A stretch of 64,000 bases of DNA from VXRD01 sp965242535. Its GTDB lineage: Bacteria; Latescibacterota; UBA2968. The notes below the pieces were generated by a model. The model was given only the letters and a program-made list of their open reading frames with translations, ran no database searches and had not been told where the DNA came from. Below, piece by piece: positions 43,297-52,572 of the stretch. The position numbers were made by a program, and so were the translations under genes. Each line of letters begins with the position of its first letter. Positions within the stretch are counted from its first letter, which is position 1. The stretch lies in contig OZ251458.1 in NCBI GenBank assembly GCA_965242535.1, forward strand, positions 434,001 through 498,000, written 5' to 3'.

Positions 43297-44493
43297 ATGC
43301 GTTTACGCTTTCGCGTTGTGTTGTGTGTGTTGATGGTCTTGAATGGGGGGCATCTGTGGGCTGAATCGCAGGTGTTCTTTGTGGCAAACGGCCCGATGGC
43401 CTCCGATTTTGATGGCGATGGCGCGGTGACATTTGCCGATTTTTTGTACTTTGTCAACCATTTTGATGGCAATGCCGAAAGCGCGGGCTATGATCCGCAC
43501 ACGGATTTGAACGAGGATGGCGTCACGAATTTCAGCGATTTTTTGGCGTTTAGCGCCGCGTATGGTCAAACGCGAGCTCCGGTTGAATCGACCGGAGAGC
43601 GATACATTATTTACGTGGCCGATTCGGATGACAGTTCGGTTATGGCACTGGATTTTGATTCGCATCTCGTACTCGACTATCTGCCCTATCGCGGACCGGG
43701 CGGGGTGATGGTGTCTGCGGATCAGCAGGCGATTTACGTGGCCGAGGTGTTCGGGTTTTTCAAGATGGATGTGCGGCATCAGGTGGAATTTAGCGTGCCG
43801 GTCGAATCCCGGGGCAAAGCCGTGCTGAGTCTGGATCAGACGCGGGCCTATGTCGCGGATCAAGTGCGCGACATGGTGCGCGTGGTCGATGTGGTCAATG
43901 GCGTCGCCGTGGATTCCATTTTGGTGGGCAATCGGCCCATCGACCTCGCGCTCTCGCCCAATGGCGCGATCCTGTACGTGGTCAATCAAACCGATCAAAA
44001 CGTGGTGGTGGTCGATCTGGCGACCGCGACAGTGACGCATCGGATCACCATCGGCGCGTTTCCGGGGGAGATCGTCATTGCCGGGAATCGGGCTTATGTG
44101 ACCAATTTGACGCGCGGGTTGATCTCGGTTTTAGACCTCGATGCCAATCGGGTGGTGGGCCAGATTCAACTCGATCAAGCGGCGTGTTTTGGCGCGGAAC
44201 TCTCGCCCGATGGCGCGTTGTTGTACGTGAGCGCGCGGGGCGCGTTGCTCGCGATTGATGTACAACGCAATTTGATCGTGCGAACCCTGAATTTGGGAAA
44301 CAATTCGACCGTGCTCGGGGTTTCGCCCGATGGCTCTCGGGCCTATGTCACGACGCTCGTACAACAGGCCGGCGGGCCGGGGCTTACCGTGGTGGATTTG
44401 AATGCGTGGGCCATTCTCGGGCGGATACGCGGGTTCGTTTTCCCAAGGGAAATCGCGTTTCGCACCGCGCCAAGAGGAACGGCGTCCCAGTAA
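43297..44493 (+). CDS. Exported dockerin-like/YVTN beta-propeller protein
   Basis: The protein has 398 residues with a signal peptide (VVLCVLMVLNGGHLWA); AAAGGA precedes the ATG at 43297. Residues about 36-90 have two Ca-binding loops (DFDGDGAVTFADF and DLNEDGVTNFSDF) as in dockerins. The rest (about 105-395) is a propeller of YVTN-like repeats (LSPNGAILYVVNQTDQNVVV). The domain order is the reverse of the matrixin protein at 35470-37983, where the Ca-loops are last. It is probably extracellular, with a binding role. A strong terminator follows. Confidence 0.83.
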   Translation: MRLRFRVVLCVLMVLNGGHLWAESQVFFVANGPMASDFDGDGAVTFADFLYFVNHFDGNAESAGYDPHTDLNEDGVTNFSDFLAFSAAYGQTRAPVESTGERYIIYVADSDDSSVMALDFDSHLVLDYLPYRGPGGVMVSADQQAIYVAEVFGFFKMDVRHQVEFSVPVESRGKAVLSLDQTRAYVADQVRDMVRVVDVVNGVAVDSILVGNRPIDLALSPNGAILYVVNQTDQNVVVVDLATATVTHRITIGAFPGEIVIAGNRAYVTNLTRGLISVLDLDANRVVGQIQLDQAACFGAELSPDGALLYVSARGALLAIDVQRNLIVRTLNLGNNSTVLGVSPDGSRAYVTTLVQQAGGPGLTVVDLNAWAILGRIRGFVFPREIAFRTAPRGTASQ

Positions 44494-44804
44494 AGCAACC
44501 ACAGATGAACGGGGATAGAGGAGACGGAGAGCGGGGAATTTGACCGAGTAGCGATTTTTTTAAAACGCAAATGGGCACTCATAGCGATTGAGTGCCCAAT
44601 TTTTTTTCAAAAATGCCAAATTTTATTTTTTTAAACTGAAATAGTGTGCGTCTGGTTTCTCGATGACGCGAGGATGCCATTGAACACCTCCTACTCCGCG
44701 AACGGGATTTGTGGCACGAGTTTGCGATCTACATTTGATTTTGCCCTGAACGGGCGGTATATTGAGCGGAAAACAGACGACTCAATCACGCGGCGAGGAG
44801 AAAA
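44494..44804. other. Gap between propeller gene and FG-GAP gene
   Basis: Apart from the terminator at 44573-44608 I see no gene or repeat here. The part from about 44640 should carry the promoter of the FG-GAP gene, but no clear promoter boxes stand out. Confidence 0.5.
44573..44608 (+). terminator. Rho-independent terminator
   Basis: A perfect stem GGGCACTC (44573-44580) with GAGTGCCC (44590-44597) is followed by AA and eight T. It lies 80 bases after the propeller gene and is the clearest terminator in the window. Confidence 0.9.
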
Positions 44805-45905
44805 ATGTTCAAAATGCACGAGATCGACAGCGACATTCGCAGCGCGTATGGCATGGCGGTTGCCGATGTGACCGGGAATGGAATGATGGATATTGTGGTG
44901 GGATCCACCGGGATTTCGATGATCGCCTTGTACGAAGGCCCGGATTTTGAGAAGCGGATCATTTCAGAAGCGCATCCCGGCACCATCGCACTCGCCGTGT
45001 GCGACGTAACCGGCAATGGTCAAAACGACGTGATCGCCGGGAGCGGATTCGGGCGCAGGCAACGCATGCCATCCGAGTATTTGCACTGGTTTCAAGCACC
45101 TGAACGCGGGGATGTTTGGACGCAGCATTTCATCGACTGGGTGCCCTATTTGCACCGCATCGCCCTGGTCGATGTCAACGGCCAACCCCTGCTCTTTGTC
45201 GCGACCTTGCAAGGGCGTGGAACCCATCTCGACGATTTTGACGCGCCCGGCGCGTTGTGGTGCTACCGCGTGCCGCGAGATCCGATGCGCGAGACATGGG
45301 AAAAGCGATTGATCGACGGGCATATCAAACTCAACCATGGCCTGAGTGTGTGCGATGTAGATGGCGACGGGCGTCCGGATTTATTGCTCGGCGCGCGCAG
45401 TGGCCTGCTCTGGTTCGAGCCACCGCAAGGGGATGGATTCGCGGACCATTGGCAACGGTGGACCATCAGCCCCCGCGAAAGTAGCGAGACCTATGCCGCG
45501 GATATAGATGGGGATGGGGTAAATGAGGTGCTGTCGATAGAGCCGTGGCACGGCCATGAACTCGTGTGGTACAAAGCCGCGGGCGACATTCGCACGGGCG
45601 CGTGGGAACGGCGGGTAATCAGCGACAAACTCAACCGCGGGCATTCCCTGTGGTGCGGCGACATAGACGACGACAACGCATTGGAAGTCCTCGCGGGCTA
45701 CAATGGCCCGGGCACGGCCCTCAACATCTATCGCCCAGAGAATTTGGAGGCGAACACATGGCGCGTCTCGCAAATCGACGACGGCATTGGCATGGGGCAA
45801 ATGGCCGTCGTCGATCTCAACGACAACGGCAAACTGGACATCGCCGCAAGTGGCATGTCGACGGGCAATGTGCGGTGGTACGAACAAAAAAATAAATTTT
45901 GGTAA
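44805..45905 (+). CDS. FG-GAP/VCBS repeat protein
   Basis: The protein has 366 residues with no visible signal peptide and GAGGAG just upstream of the ATG. It contains several FG-GAP-like repeats, each with an Asp-rich Ca loop: VADVTGNGMMDIVVG, CDVTGNGQNDVIAG, CDVDGDGRPDLLLG, ADIDGDGVNEVLSI and VDLNDNGKLDIAAS. The set suggests a seven-bladed propeller. Proteins of this kind occur often in planctomycete- and latescibacteria-like genomes and are usually secreted; the missing signal is odd. The ligand is unknown. Confidence 0.8.
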   Translation: MFKMHEIDSDIRSAYGMAVADVTGNGMMDIVVGSTGISMIALYEGPDFEKRIISEAHPGTIALAVCDVTGNGQNDVIAGSGFGRRQRMPSEYLHWFQAPERGDVWTQHFIDWVPYLHRIALVDVNGQPLLFVATLQGRGTHLDDFDAPGALWCYRVPRDPMRETWEKRLIDGHIKLNHGLSVCDVDGDGRPDLLLGARSGLLWFEPPQGDGFADHWQRWTISPRESSETYAADIDGDGVNEVLSIEPWHGHELVWYKAAGDIRTGAWERRVISDKLNRGHSLWCGDIDDDNALEVLAGYNGPGTALNIYRPENLEANTWRVSQIDDGIGMGQMAVVDLNDNGKLDIAASGMSTGNVRWYEQKNKFW

Positions 45906-46012
45906 TAAAAGAAGGGCTCTTCGCTATCTCAAATGGGGAATGCGAGACTGGAGTTACGCCGTACTTCAAAATCGCAAGTGGATTCGCGCATATCAGAAGG
46001 CGGTTCGATATG

Positions 46013-46450
46013 TCAGGTTCGCCCGGAGGGGATCGCCCGATTTTCGGGCTGTGATCCTTCAGTTGGGCCGGGGACGATGTCTCCGGCCCTTTCTCGCGTC
46101 GATTCCCGCACGGGCAGGTCGCGCTCGTGCATGTATTCCTGCCTCGCCATCATCGTCAAAATGCCCACCAAAAGACTGAGCAAGAGCACCAAGCCCGAGG
46201 GCATAAATTTGCGCGTGCGGACGAACCGGCTCAAAAAAATCCCCGTGAGCAACAGCCCGACGAGGCCGCCGGTCAAAAATCCAACTGCGGGATCGCGCAG
46301 GCTTTGCCAGAAGCCGACCAGGGCGACCGCGCCGCTGACCGCGCCCGCAAACAAAGAGGCCGAGCTCCCGGCCTTCACCTTCCCGACGATGCCCCCCGCG
46401 ATCAACAACGCGCCGTAAAGCGCCAGTGCCGCCCGTGCTGTTTCGATCAT
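46013..46450 (-). CDS. TMEM14-like small membrane protein
   Basis: The protein has 145 residues from the ATG at 46450; a longer frame overlaps the Gfo/Idh gene. Four hydrophobic segments carry the TMEM14/UPF0136 look (LYGALLIAGGIVGKVKAGSS, LFAGAVSGAVALVGFW, GFLTGGLVGLLLTGIFLSRF, GLVLLLSLLVGILTMM), including the KAGS and ARFxRT-like turns. The C-terminal tail is hydrophilic. It follows the oxidoreductase gene by one base. Function of bacterial members is unknown. Confidence 0.8.
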   Translation of the reverse strand: MIETARAALALYGALLIAGGIVGKVKAGSSASLFAGAVSGAVALVGFWQSLRDPAVGFLTGGLVGLLLTGIFLSRFVRTRKFMPSGLVLLLSLLVGILTMMARQEYMHERDLPVRESTRERAGDIVPGPTEGSQPENRAIPSGRT

Positions 46451-46451
46451 G

Positions 46452-47705
46452 TCATTCTCCAAAATAGCCCTTGCTCGCCCAAACCTCTTTTGCCCGTGCT
46501 TTGGCGGCGGCGGACGGTTCGATCTCGCCCAAAATGCTGCTCGGGGGTTGCCCTGGTTTTTTTTGCACGGGATCGGGTGACCAATCATCGCGTTCGTATT
46601 TTTTTCGAATGGTCTCGTCGCGAAAATCGGGCACATCCACAGGCGCGGAATCATTGAGCGCGGATCGCCACGCCTGAATGCCGGCAATGCTCATGTCGAT
46701 CCCGCGATACACGTCCAGATAGGGCGGGATGCCCGTGCGAATCGCCTCGGCGAAATGGTGGCTCGTGAAAAAATCGCCGCCGCCGTGTCCGGAGCGCATC
46801 GCCGCCTCGTGGTGCGTTGGAAAATCCGGTTTATAGACGATCTCCACGGGTTCATCCCCGCGCTTTTCCCACGGCTCGCGCCACACGCGCAACCGCTGTT
46901 TGTCCCCGTGCCGACAATTTTCCATCACGCCTTTGTTGCCGTGGATTCGGACGTAATTGCCGTGCCCGCGCAGGGCGCCGTGCAGGGATTTCACCACCGC
47001 GTCATCGTCCATGCGGCAGATGATCGCCGCCGCGGTGTCTGCGCGGCTCATGTGCAGGGTTTTGCTCGGATCGCCAAAATCGTAGGGAATGACAAAGCCG
47101 TTGACCTTGACCGGGCGCGTGTCTGTAATGAACATCACAGGCGCGATGGAATGCGTGCAATAGTAGGTGGCGGGGATCCAGTTGCGCCAGTGATCGCGCC
47201 CACAACTGCGCCCGAGTTTTACATCTGGGGGATCGGGATGCACGTATTCGCCCTCGCCGTATTTGAACGCGCCCACCTGCCCGTTTTGGTAGAGCCGCCT
47301 CATCTCTTGATTGTACGCCATATAGGGGTAATTTTCCGCGAACATGTAAATTTTGCCACTGCGCTCCACGGCGCGCGCGAGGGCCACGCCTTCGCCCAAG
47401 GTGTGGCAGGCCGCGGTTTCGCTCATGACGTGTTTGCCCGCGTTCAACGCCTCGATGGCAAAGGGCGCGTGTTCGTGAAAGTAGTTGGCGAGCACCACCG
47501 CGTCCATTTCGCATTCCAAAAATGCGCGGTAATCCGCGTAGGTCGCTACCCCCAACGCATTGCCCTCGTGGGCTAAGCGCGCTTCCCACGTATCGCAAAT
47601 CGCCACCAGTTCCATGCCCGTGGCCCTTGCCACACGCATAAAGGATCGCCCGCGCCCCACGCCGACAACCCCTACGCGAATCGATTTTTCGCGGTTTTTC
47701 GCCAT
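46452..47705 (-). CDS. Gfo/Idh/MocA family oxidoreductase
   Basis: The protein has 417 residues from the ATG at 47705, with AAGGGGAT upstream. The N-terminal Rossmann fold is clear (IRVGVVGVGRGRSFMRVARA, ELVAICDTWEARL), followed by DAVVLANYFHEHAPFAIEAL and AGKHVMSETAACHTLGEGV, where the usual EKP is SET. The C-terminal domain has the typical long sheet. These enzymes use NAD(P) to oxidise sugars, inositols or other polyols; the substrate cannot be assigned. Its position after mqnA is probably incidental to the menaquinone pathway. Confidence 0.87.
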   Translation of the reverse strand: MAKNREKSIRVGVVGVGRGRSFMRVARATGMELVAICDTWEARLAHEGNALGVATYADYRAFLECEMDAVVLANYFHEHAPFAIEALNAGKHVMSETAACHTLGEGVALARAVERSGKIYMFAENYPYMAYNQEMRRLYQNGQVGAFKYGEGEYVHPDPPDVKLGRSCGRDHWRNWIPATYYCTHSIAPVMFITDTRPVKVNGFVIPYDFGDPSKTLHMSRADTAAAIICRMDDDAVVKSLHGALRGHGNYVRIHGNKGVMENCRHGDKQRLRVWREPWEKRGDEPVEIVYKPDFPTHHEAAMRSGHGGGDFFTSHHFAEAIRTGIPPYLDVYRGIDMSIAGIQAWRSALNDSAPVDVPDFRDETIRKKYERDDWSPDPVQKKPGQPPSSILGEIEPSAAAKARAKEVWASKGYFGE

Positions 47706-47719
47706 CGCAAAATCCCCTT

Positions 47720-48511
47720 TCAGCCGTAGAACCGAAGCGGCGGCGCCGAGTCGATCAAGCCGAGTTCCGCGCTGTACGCGTAAAACCGCTTCAACCCCTC
47801 CAGCTCGGCATCGCCCAAATCGTAGCGAATATTTCGGGTGAGATAATTCGCGTAAAACTCGGGCCGCATCGCGCCAGTTTGCGCGGCGTAGTCCTCGGCG
47901 ATTTGGGAAATCGCGCGCCTGCCCTTTTCCTTGGCTTCGACGAGTTTGGCGACATCGCCTCGGGTCAACGCGCCCTCTCGCCCGGTCCAACAGGCATAGA
48001 CAAAGGGCAAGCCGGTCATCCGCGTCCAAATTTCGCCCAGATCCAAGACGCGATGGCGGCGCAATTCCAGCGCGGGATCGCCGATCAACAAGGCCGCATC
48101 GGCGCGGTTGAGCATCGCGTCGATATCCGGCGGGTGAAAAAACGCCTCGGGGCGCGAACCGAATTGCCGCGCCAAGACGATTTTCGCCAGCGCCACAGAG
48201 GTGCGCGAGCCGCTGTCCAGGGCCAGCGTTTCGATTTTTTCGGGTTCTGTGTTTAGGGCGATGAACACGCTGCCGACCGCGCCATGTGACGCGATGCCGA
48301 CATCGGGCACGATCCGATAGGCTTCGCGGCTGCGCGCGATTTCGATGGCCGGAATGAGGGCCACATCGGTTTGCCCTTTGTGCAATCGCTCGGCGCATTT
48401 CGACGGCACATCGCAGTGCAATTCAAAATCGTGATCTATCGCGCCCGTGCGGAACGCCTCGACCAAGGGCCGCGTATTTAGATAGGACACCACGCCCAAA
48501 CGCACAGCCAT
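47720..48511 (-). CDS. mqnA: Chorismate dehydratase MqnA (futalosine pathway)
   Basis: The protein has 263 residues with the substrate-binding-protein-like fold of MqnA. Family segments are LGVVSYLNTRPLVEAF at the start, DVALIPAIEIAR, LALDSGSRTSVALAKIVLAR, ADAALLIGDPAL, and GLPFVYACWTGREG. It converts chorismate to 3-enolpyruvyl-benzoate, the first step of menaquinone synthesis by the futalosine route. It follows mqnC by ten bases and mqnE lies before that, so the three steps are encoded together. The ATG at 48511 gives the usual length. Confidence 0.93.
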   Translation of the reverse strand: MAVRLGVVSYLNTRPLVEAFRTGAIDHDFELHCDVPSKCAERLHKGQTDVALIPAIEIARSREAYRIVPDVGIASHGAVGSVFIALNTEPEKIETLALDSGSRTSVALAKIVLARQFGSRPEAFFHPPDIDAMLNRADAALLIGDPALELRRHRVLDLGEIWTRMTGLPFVYACWTGREGALTRGDVAKLVEAKEKGRRAISQIAEDYAAQTGAMRPEFYANYLTRNIRYDLGDAELEGLKRFYAYSAELGLIDSAPPLRFYG

Positions 48512-48521
48512 CTCGACTCCT

Positions 48522-49622
48522 TTAATTTACGATTTCGTAGCGCGTGTTTCGCCGGATGGGCGCGTATCCCGCGTCTTTGATGAGGCGTTGCATTTCCCGA
48601 AGCGTCATCGCATCCGTGTGGCTCGTGCCGGCCGCGCTGACCACGTTTTCTTCCATCATCGTGCTGCCGAAATCGTTCACCCCGTATTTGAGGCTGACCT
48701 GCGCGATCTTGGCGCCCTGCGTCACCCATGAGGCCTGAAAACTTTTGACGTTGTCCAAAAACAGGCGCGAGATGGCGATGGTTCGCAAGTAGTCAAATCC
48801 GCTCGTTTTCGCGCCGTTCCACCGCGCATCGTCCGCGCCGAGCGCCGTGTCATCCGGCTGGAAATTCCACGCGATAAAGGCGGTGAACCCGCCGGTCTCG
48901 TCCTGCAAGTTGCGGATGTGCGCCAAGTGTTCGACGCGCTGTTCAACGGTCTCGACGTGCCCGTACATCATGGTCGCCGAGGTGTGCATGCCCAATTCGT
49001 GGGCAATGCGATGCACGGCGAGCCATTCGCAGACGCGGTCTTTGCGAAAGCCGATGATGTCGCGCACCTCGTCCGAGAGGATTTCGGCGCCCGCGCCCGG
49101 GATGGAATCCAACCCGGAATCGCGCAATCGGCGAATGCAGTCTTCGAGGGACAGGCGCGAAATATGCGCGATGTAAATGATCTCGGTGGCGGACAAGCAA
49201 TGTTGGTGAACTTGCGGATAGTGTTTGCGAATCGACGAAAAGAGGTCTTCGTAATAATCCACGCGCAATTTGGGATTCAAGCCGCCTTGCATCAAAATCT
49301 CGCTGCCCTTGGGCGCGTTGCCGCCCACCGCGATGAGGTCGTCAATTTTTTGGAAAATTCGTTCTTTGGGCACCACGTAGCCCTCGTCCGAACCGGGCGG
49401 GCGATAAAAGGCGCAGAAATCGCATTTCACCCAGCACACATTCGTGTAATTGATGTTGCGCCCGATATTGTACGTCACGCGGTCCGAGGGCCATTTCCGC
49501 CGGCGAACCCCATCGGCCAACATGCCCAATTCGACCACATTGGGATGGGCAAACAGGCGCAGGGCATCGGCGTTGGAAACGCGATCGCCGCGATGAATTT
49601 TTTCCGCAATATCGTCGATCAT
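48522..49622 (-). CDS. mqnC: Cyclic dehypoxanthinyl futalosine synthase MqnC
   Basis: The enzyme has 366 residues and is a radical-SAM enzyme. I start it at 49622 because GAAGGGGAAG precedes that ATG. The iron-sulfur motif is Cys63-x3-Cys67-x2-Cys70 in NVCWVKCDFCAFYR, and further family blocks are EILMQGGLNPKL, GLDSIPGAGAEILSDEVR and HTSATMMYGHVET. It closes the carbocycle of dehypoxanthine futalosine in menaquinone synthesis. It lies between mqnE and mqnA. Confidence 0.93.
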   Translation of the reverse strand: MIDDIAEKIHRGDRVSNADALRLFAHPNVVELGMLADGVRRRKWPSDRVTYNIGRNINYTNVCWVKCDFCAFYRPPGSDEGYVVPKERIFQKIDDLIAVGGNAPKGSEILMQGGLNPKLRVDYYEDLFSSIRKHYPQVHQHCLSATEIIYIAHISRLSLEDCIRRLRDSGLDSIPGAGAEILSDEVRDIIGFRKDRVCEWLAVHRIAHELGMHTSATMMYGHVETVEQRVEHLAHIRNLQDETGGFTAFIAWNFQPDDTALGADDARWNGAKTSGFDYLRTIAISRLFLDNVKSFQASWVTQGAKIAQVSLKYGVNDFGSTMMEENVVSAAGTSHTDAMTLREMQRLIKDAGYAPIRRNTRYEIVN

Positions 49623-49670
49623 GTCGCTTCCCCTTCGGGATACCAAAGTTCAGAGAGTGGGATTTTCAGG

Positions 49671-50819
49671 TTATGAAATCACGGGGATCGCATCTGCGAT
49701 TCCAAGGGGCGTCTCCCCTTTGATCTCGCGGTCGGTGGATAACACGCGGTAGAGATTGTCGCGCTCGACCGGATCGCGCCCGGCTTCGACGATGCGCGCG
49801 ACGAGTTGCTTGCGCGTGAGCACTTGGCGCGTCTCGCTGTAGGAACGGCGCGTAATTTCGTATTCTTGGATGGTGCCGTCGATATCGTCCGCGCCATACC
49901 ACAGTGCCACCTGCGAAATTTCGATGGTATTCATAATCCAAAAGGTCTTGATGTGCGGGAAATTGTCCAGCATCAAGCGGCCCACGGCGATCTCGCGCAA
50001 ATCCGCCATGCCCGTGGGCCCGGGCAAATCCGCCAACTCGGTGCGCTCGGGGTGAAAGGACAGGGGGATATACGTCAAAAAGCCGCCGGTCTCGTCCTGC
50101 AATTCGCGCAATCGCACGAGGTGATCGATGCGTTCTTTCGGGTTTTCGATGTGCCCATACAGCATGGTCGCATTGGTGTGCAAGCCGACTTCGTGCGCGG
50201 TGCGCGCCACGTTGAGCCATTGTTCGGAATCCGCCTTGGTCCAAAACAAATCCTCTTGCACGCGGTCGCTGAACACTTCTGCGCCGCCGCCGGGAATGGA
50301 CGACACGCCGGCCGCTTTTAATTCGAGCATGACCGCTTTCAAGGGCTTTTTGGCAATGCGCGCGATTTGCACCCATTCGATGGCGGTGAACGCTTTGACC
50401 GCCACGTCGGGCCGCGCGTCTTTGACCGCGCGCACGATGTCGAGATAATACGAATAGGGGAGTTTGGGATTGACGCCTGCGACCATGTGGATTTCGGAGA
50501 TGGGCAGGTGGATGTATTGCAACACGCGCTTTTGGACGTCTTCGGGCGACAGCACATAGCCCCGTTCGTCTTTGGGCTTCACGTAAAAAGAGCAAAACCG
50601 ACACAGCTTGTTGCACACATTGGTGTAGTTGATGTGCTGGTTGCGGACGTACCACGCCACATTGCCGCAGGCGCGTTCGCGCGCGATATTCGCCAAATAC
50701 CCCACGGCGTTGAGGTCCGGCGTTTCGTACAAGCGCGTGCCATCTTCGGCGGAAAGCCGCTGGCCCAAGACCACTTTTTCTTCGACGTCTCGCAGTTCGT
50801 CGGGAATGTTCCGTTTCAT
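49671..50819 (-). CDS. mqnE: Aminofutalosine synthase MqnE
   Basis: The enzyme has 382 residues and is a radical-SAM enzyme with Cys69-x3-Cys73-x2-Cys76 in NVCNKLCRFCSFYV. The IHMVAGVNPKLPYSYYLDIV and VSSIPGGGAEVFSDRVQ blocks separate MqnE from MqnC. It joins 3-enolpyruvyl-benzoate and S-adenosylmethionine to make aminofutalosine. It is the first of three adjacent mqn genes; mqnB and mqnD are not in the window. The ATG at 50819 gives full length. The gene follows recN by about 30 bases. Confidence 0.93.
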   Translation of the reverse strand: MKRNIPDELRDVEEKVVLGQRLSAEDGTRLYETPDLNAVGYLANIARERACGNVAWYVRNQHINYTNVCNKLCRFCSFYVKPKDERGYVLSPEDVQKRVLQYIHLPISEIHMVAGVNPKLPYSYYLDIVRAVKDARPDVAVKAFTAIEWVQIARIAKKPLKAVMLELKAAGVSSIPGGGAEVFSDRVQEDLFWTKADSEQWLNVARTAHEVGLHTNATMLYGHIENPKERIDHLVRLRELQDETGGFLTYIPLSFHPERTELADLPGPTGMADLREIAVGRLMLDNFPHIKTFWIMNTIEISQVALWYGADDIDGTIQEYEITRRSYSETRQVLTRKQLVARIVEAGRDPVERDNLYRVLSTDREIKGETPLGIADAIPVIS

Positions 50820-50850
50820 ACCGCGCTCCTATGGTAACTAAAAAAAGAGG

Positions 50851-52560
50851 TCATGAAAGTTCCTTTTCTCGCAACATCTCCCGCGCGTGTTGCAGGGTCA
50901 GGTCGGAAATCTCTTCGCCGCCCATCATCAGTGCGAGTTCGCCTGCGCGCGCTTCTTCGTCGAGTGGGACGACCCGCGTGACCGTGCGTTGCTCGACCAC
51001 TTCTTTTTGCACGGAAAAATGCAGGTCCGCCATTTTTGCAATTTGCGGCAAGTGCGTGATGGAAATGGTTTGATAGGCCGATGACAGATCGCGCAATTTT
51101 TTGCCCACCACCTCGGCGATGCGCCCGGAAATGCCGATGTCGATTTCGTCAAAAATCAGCACTTGCACCGAATCGGTGCGCGCCAGCACGGTTTTCATCG
51201 CCAGCATAATGCGCGAAATTTCCCCGCCGGACGCCACTTTCACCAAGGGCCGAACCGCTTCCCCCGGATTTGTGGAAATGAAAAACTCGCCGCGCTCTAT
51301 CCCGTGTGGGCCGGCTTCCAATCGCTGTCCGTCGCATTCGATCAACCCCTGCGGGTCCGCGCGCCGCTCGAGTTGCACGTCAAATTGCACGTCTGTCATG
51401 CCCAATTCGCGCAGGGCGCAGACGATGGCTTTGGACAATGTGCCCGCGGCCTTGTGCCGCCCGCTCGAGAGTTTTTCACAGCGGGCCGCAAACGCCCGTA
51501 TCGCGTCGTCAATTTTGGCCTGAATCTCCTCCAAAGAAGCTTCGAGCTCGTCGGACAGTGCCAATTCCTCTTCCGCCTTCTCGCGATAAGATATCACCCG
51601 CGACAGCTCGCCGCCGTACTTTTTTTTGAGCGCGTTCAGGGCTTCCAACCGATCCGCGACTTCTAGCAGCCGTTCGGGATTGTGCTCCACGCGGTTGGCG
51701 TAATCGCCAAAGGCGCGGGCCAATTCCTCCGCGCCGTAGCGCAGGCCATTGAGTTCTTCGGCGATGGGCTCCAAACTCGCGTCCATCTGCGCGGCCTCGT
51801 CCAAGAGGTGCGCGCCCTCGCCGAGTTGATCGGCGACGGACTGATCGCCTTCGTAGAGCACATGCTCGATCTGAACCGCGATCTCGATCAGGCGTTCGGC
51901 ATGCGAGAGCACGGATCGTTCGCGTTCTAAGCGCGCGTCTTCATCGGGTTCTGGATGTGCCGCCTGGATCTCTGCGATCTGAAATTCCAACAACTCGCGG
52001 CGTTCGCGCTGGCGTTGGGCCACCGCGGTTTTTTCGAGGAGCCGATTTTGCAATGCCGTCACCTGTCCGTGCATTTTTTCGACCTGTGCGCGCTCGAATT
52101 GCAAGTTGCCAAACCCGTCCAAAAAATCGAGATGCCGATCCGTATTGAGCAGGGATTGATGGTCGTGTTGCCCGTGCAAATCGACCAATGCGCGGCCCAA
52201 GTCCCGAAGCACGCGCACCGGAATCGCCAAGCCATTGGCATAGCACCGGCTGCGGCCTTCTGCCAACACGTCGCGGCGCACGATCAGCTCGCCCTCATCG
52301 GCGTCGATGCCGAGCGCGTCCAACAACGCGAGCAACGGGTGGTTGGCACACAGTTCAAAAATGGCTTCGACCGTGCATTTTTTTTCGCCCGTGCGGATCA
52401 CATCCGGGCTCGCCCGCATGCCGAGCACCAGGCCTAGCGCGCCGACCAAAATGGACTTCCCCGCGCCGGTTTCGCCGGTGATGATGTTCAGCCCTTTGCC
52501 AAATTCGACTTTTAGGTCGTCGATCAGGGCGTAGTTGATGATGTGCAATCGACACAACAC
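50851..52560 (-). CDS. recN: DNA repair protein RecN
   Basis: The protein has 569 residues and is an SMC-like ATPase for double-strand-break repair. The Walker A motif is GETGAGKS (29-36), the Walker B region is VLIFDEIDIGISGRIAEVVG, and the signature lies in VKVASGGEISRIMLAMK. A long central coiled coil covers about 160-370. The GTG start at 52560 has AAGGAG seven bases upstream. It lies twelve bases after nadK, the common nadK-recN order. Confidence 0.95.
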   Translation of the reverse strand: MLCRLHIINYALIDDLKVEFGKGLNIITGETGAGKSILVGALGLVLGMRASPDVIRTGEKKCTVEAIFELCANHPLLALLDALGIDADEGELIVRRDVLAEGRSRCYANGLAIPVRVLRDLGRALVDLHGQHDHQSLLNTDRHLDFLDGFGNLQFERAQVEKMHGQVTALQNRLLEKTAVAQRQRERRELLEFQIAEIQAAHPEPDEDARLERERSVLSHAERLIEIAVQIEHVLYEGDQSVADQLGEGAHLLDEAAQMDASLEPIAEELNGLRYGAEELARAFGDYANRVEHNPERLLEVADRLEALNALKKKYGGELSRVISYREKAEEELALSDELEASLEEIQAKIDDAIRAFAARCEKLSSGRHKAAGTLSKAIVCALRELGMTDVQFDVQLERRADPQGLIECDGQRLEAGPHGIERGEFFISTNPGEAVRPLVKVASGGEISRIMLAMKTVLARTDSVQVLIFDEIDIGISGRIAEVVGKKLRDLSSAYQTISITHLPQIAKMADLHFSVQKEVVEQRTVTRVVPLDEEARAGELALMMGGEEISDLTLQHAREMLREKELS

Positions 52561-52572
52561 AACGCGACTCCT

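Noticed and set aside
46452..48398. A single 648-codon frame fusing the Gfo/Idh protein to an upstream domain
   Set aside because: The upstream part is the shadow of mqnA in another frame. The oxidoreductase has its own start and ribosome site at 47705.
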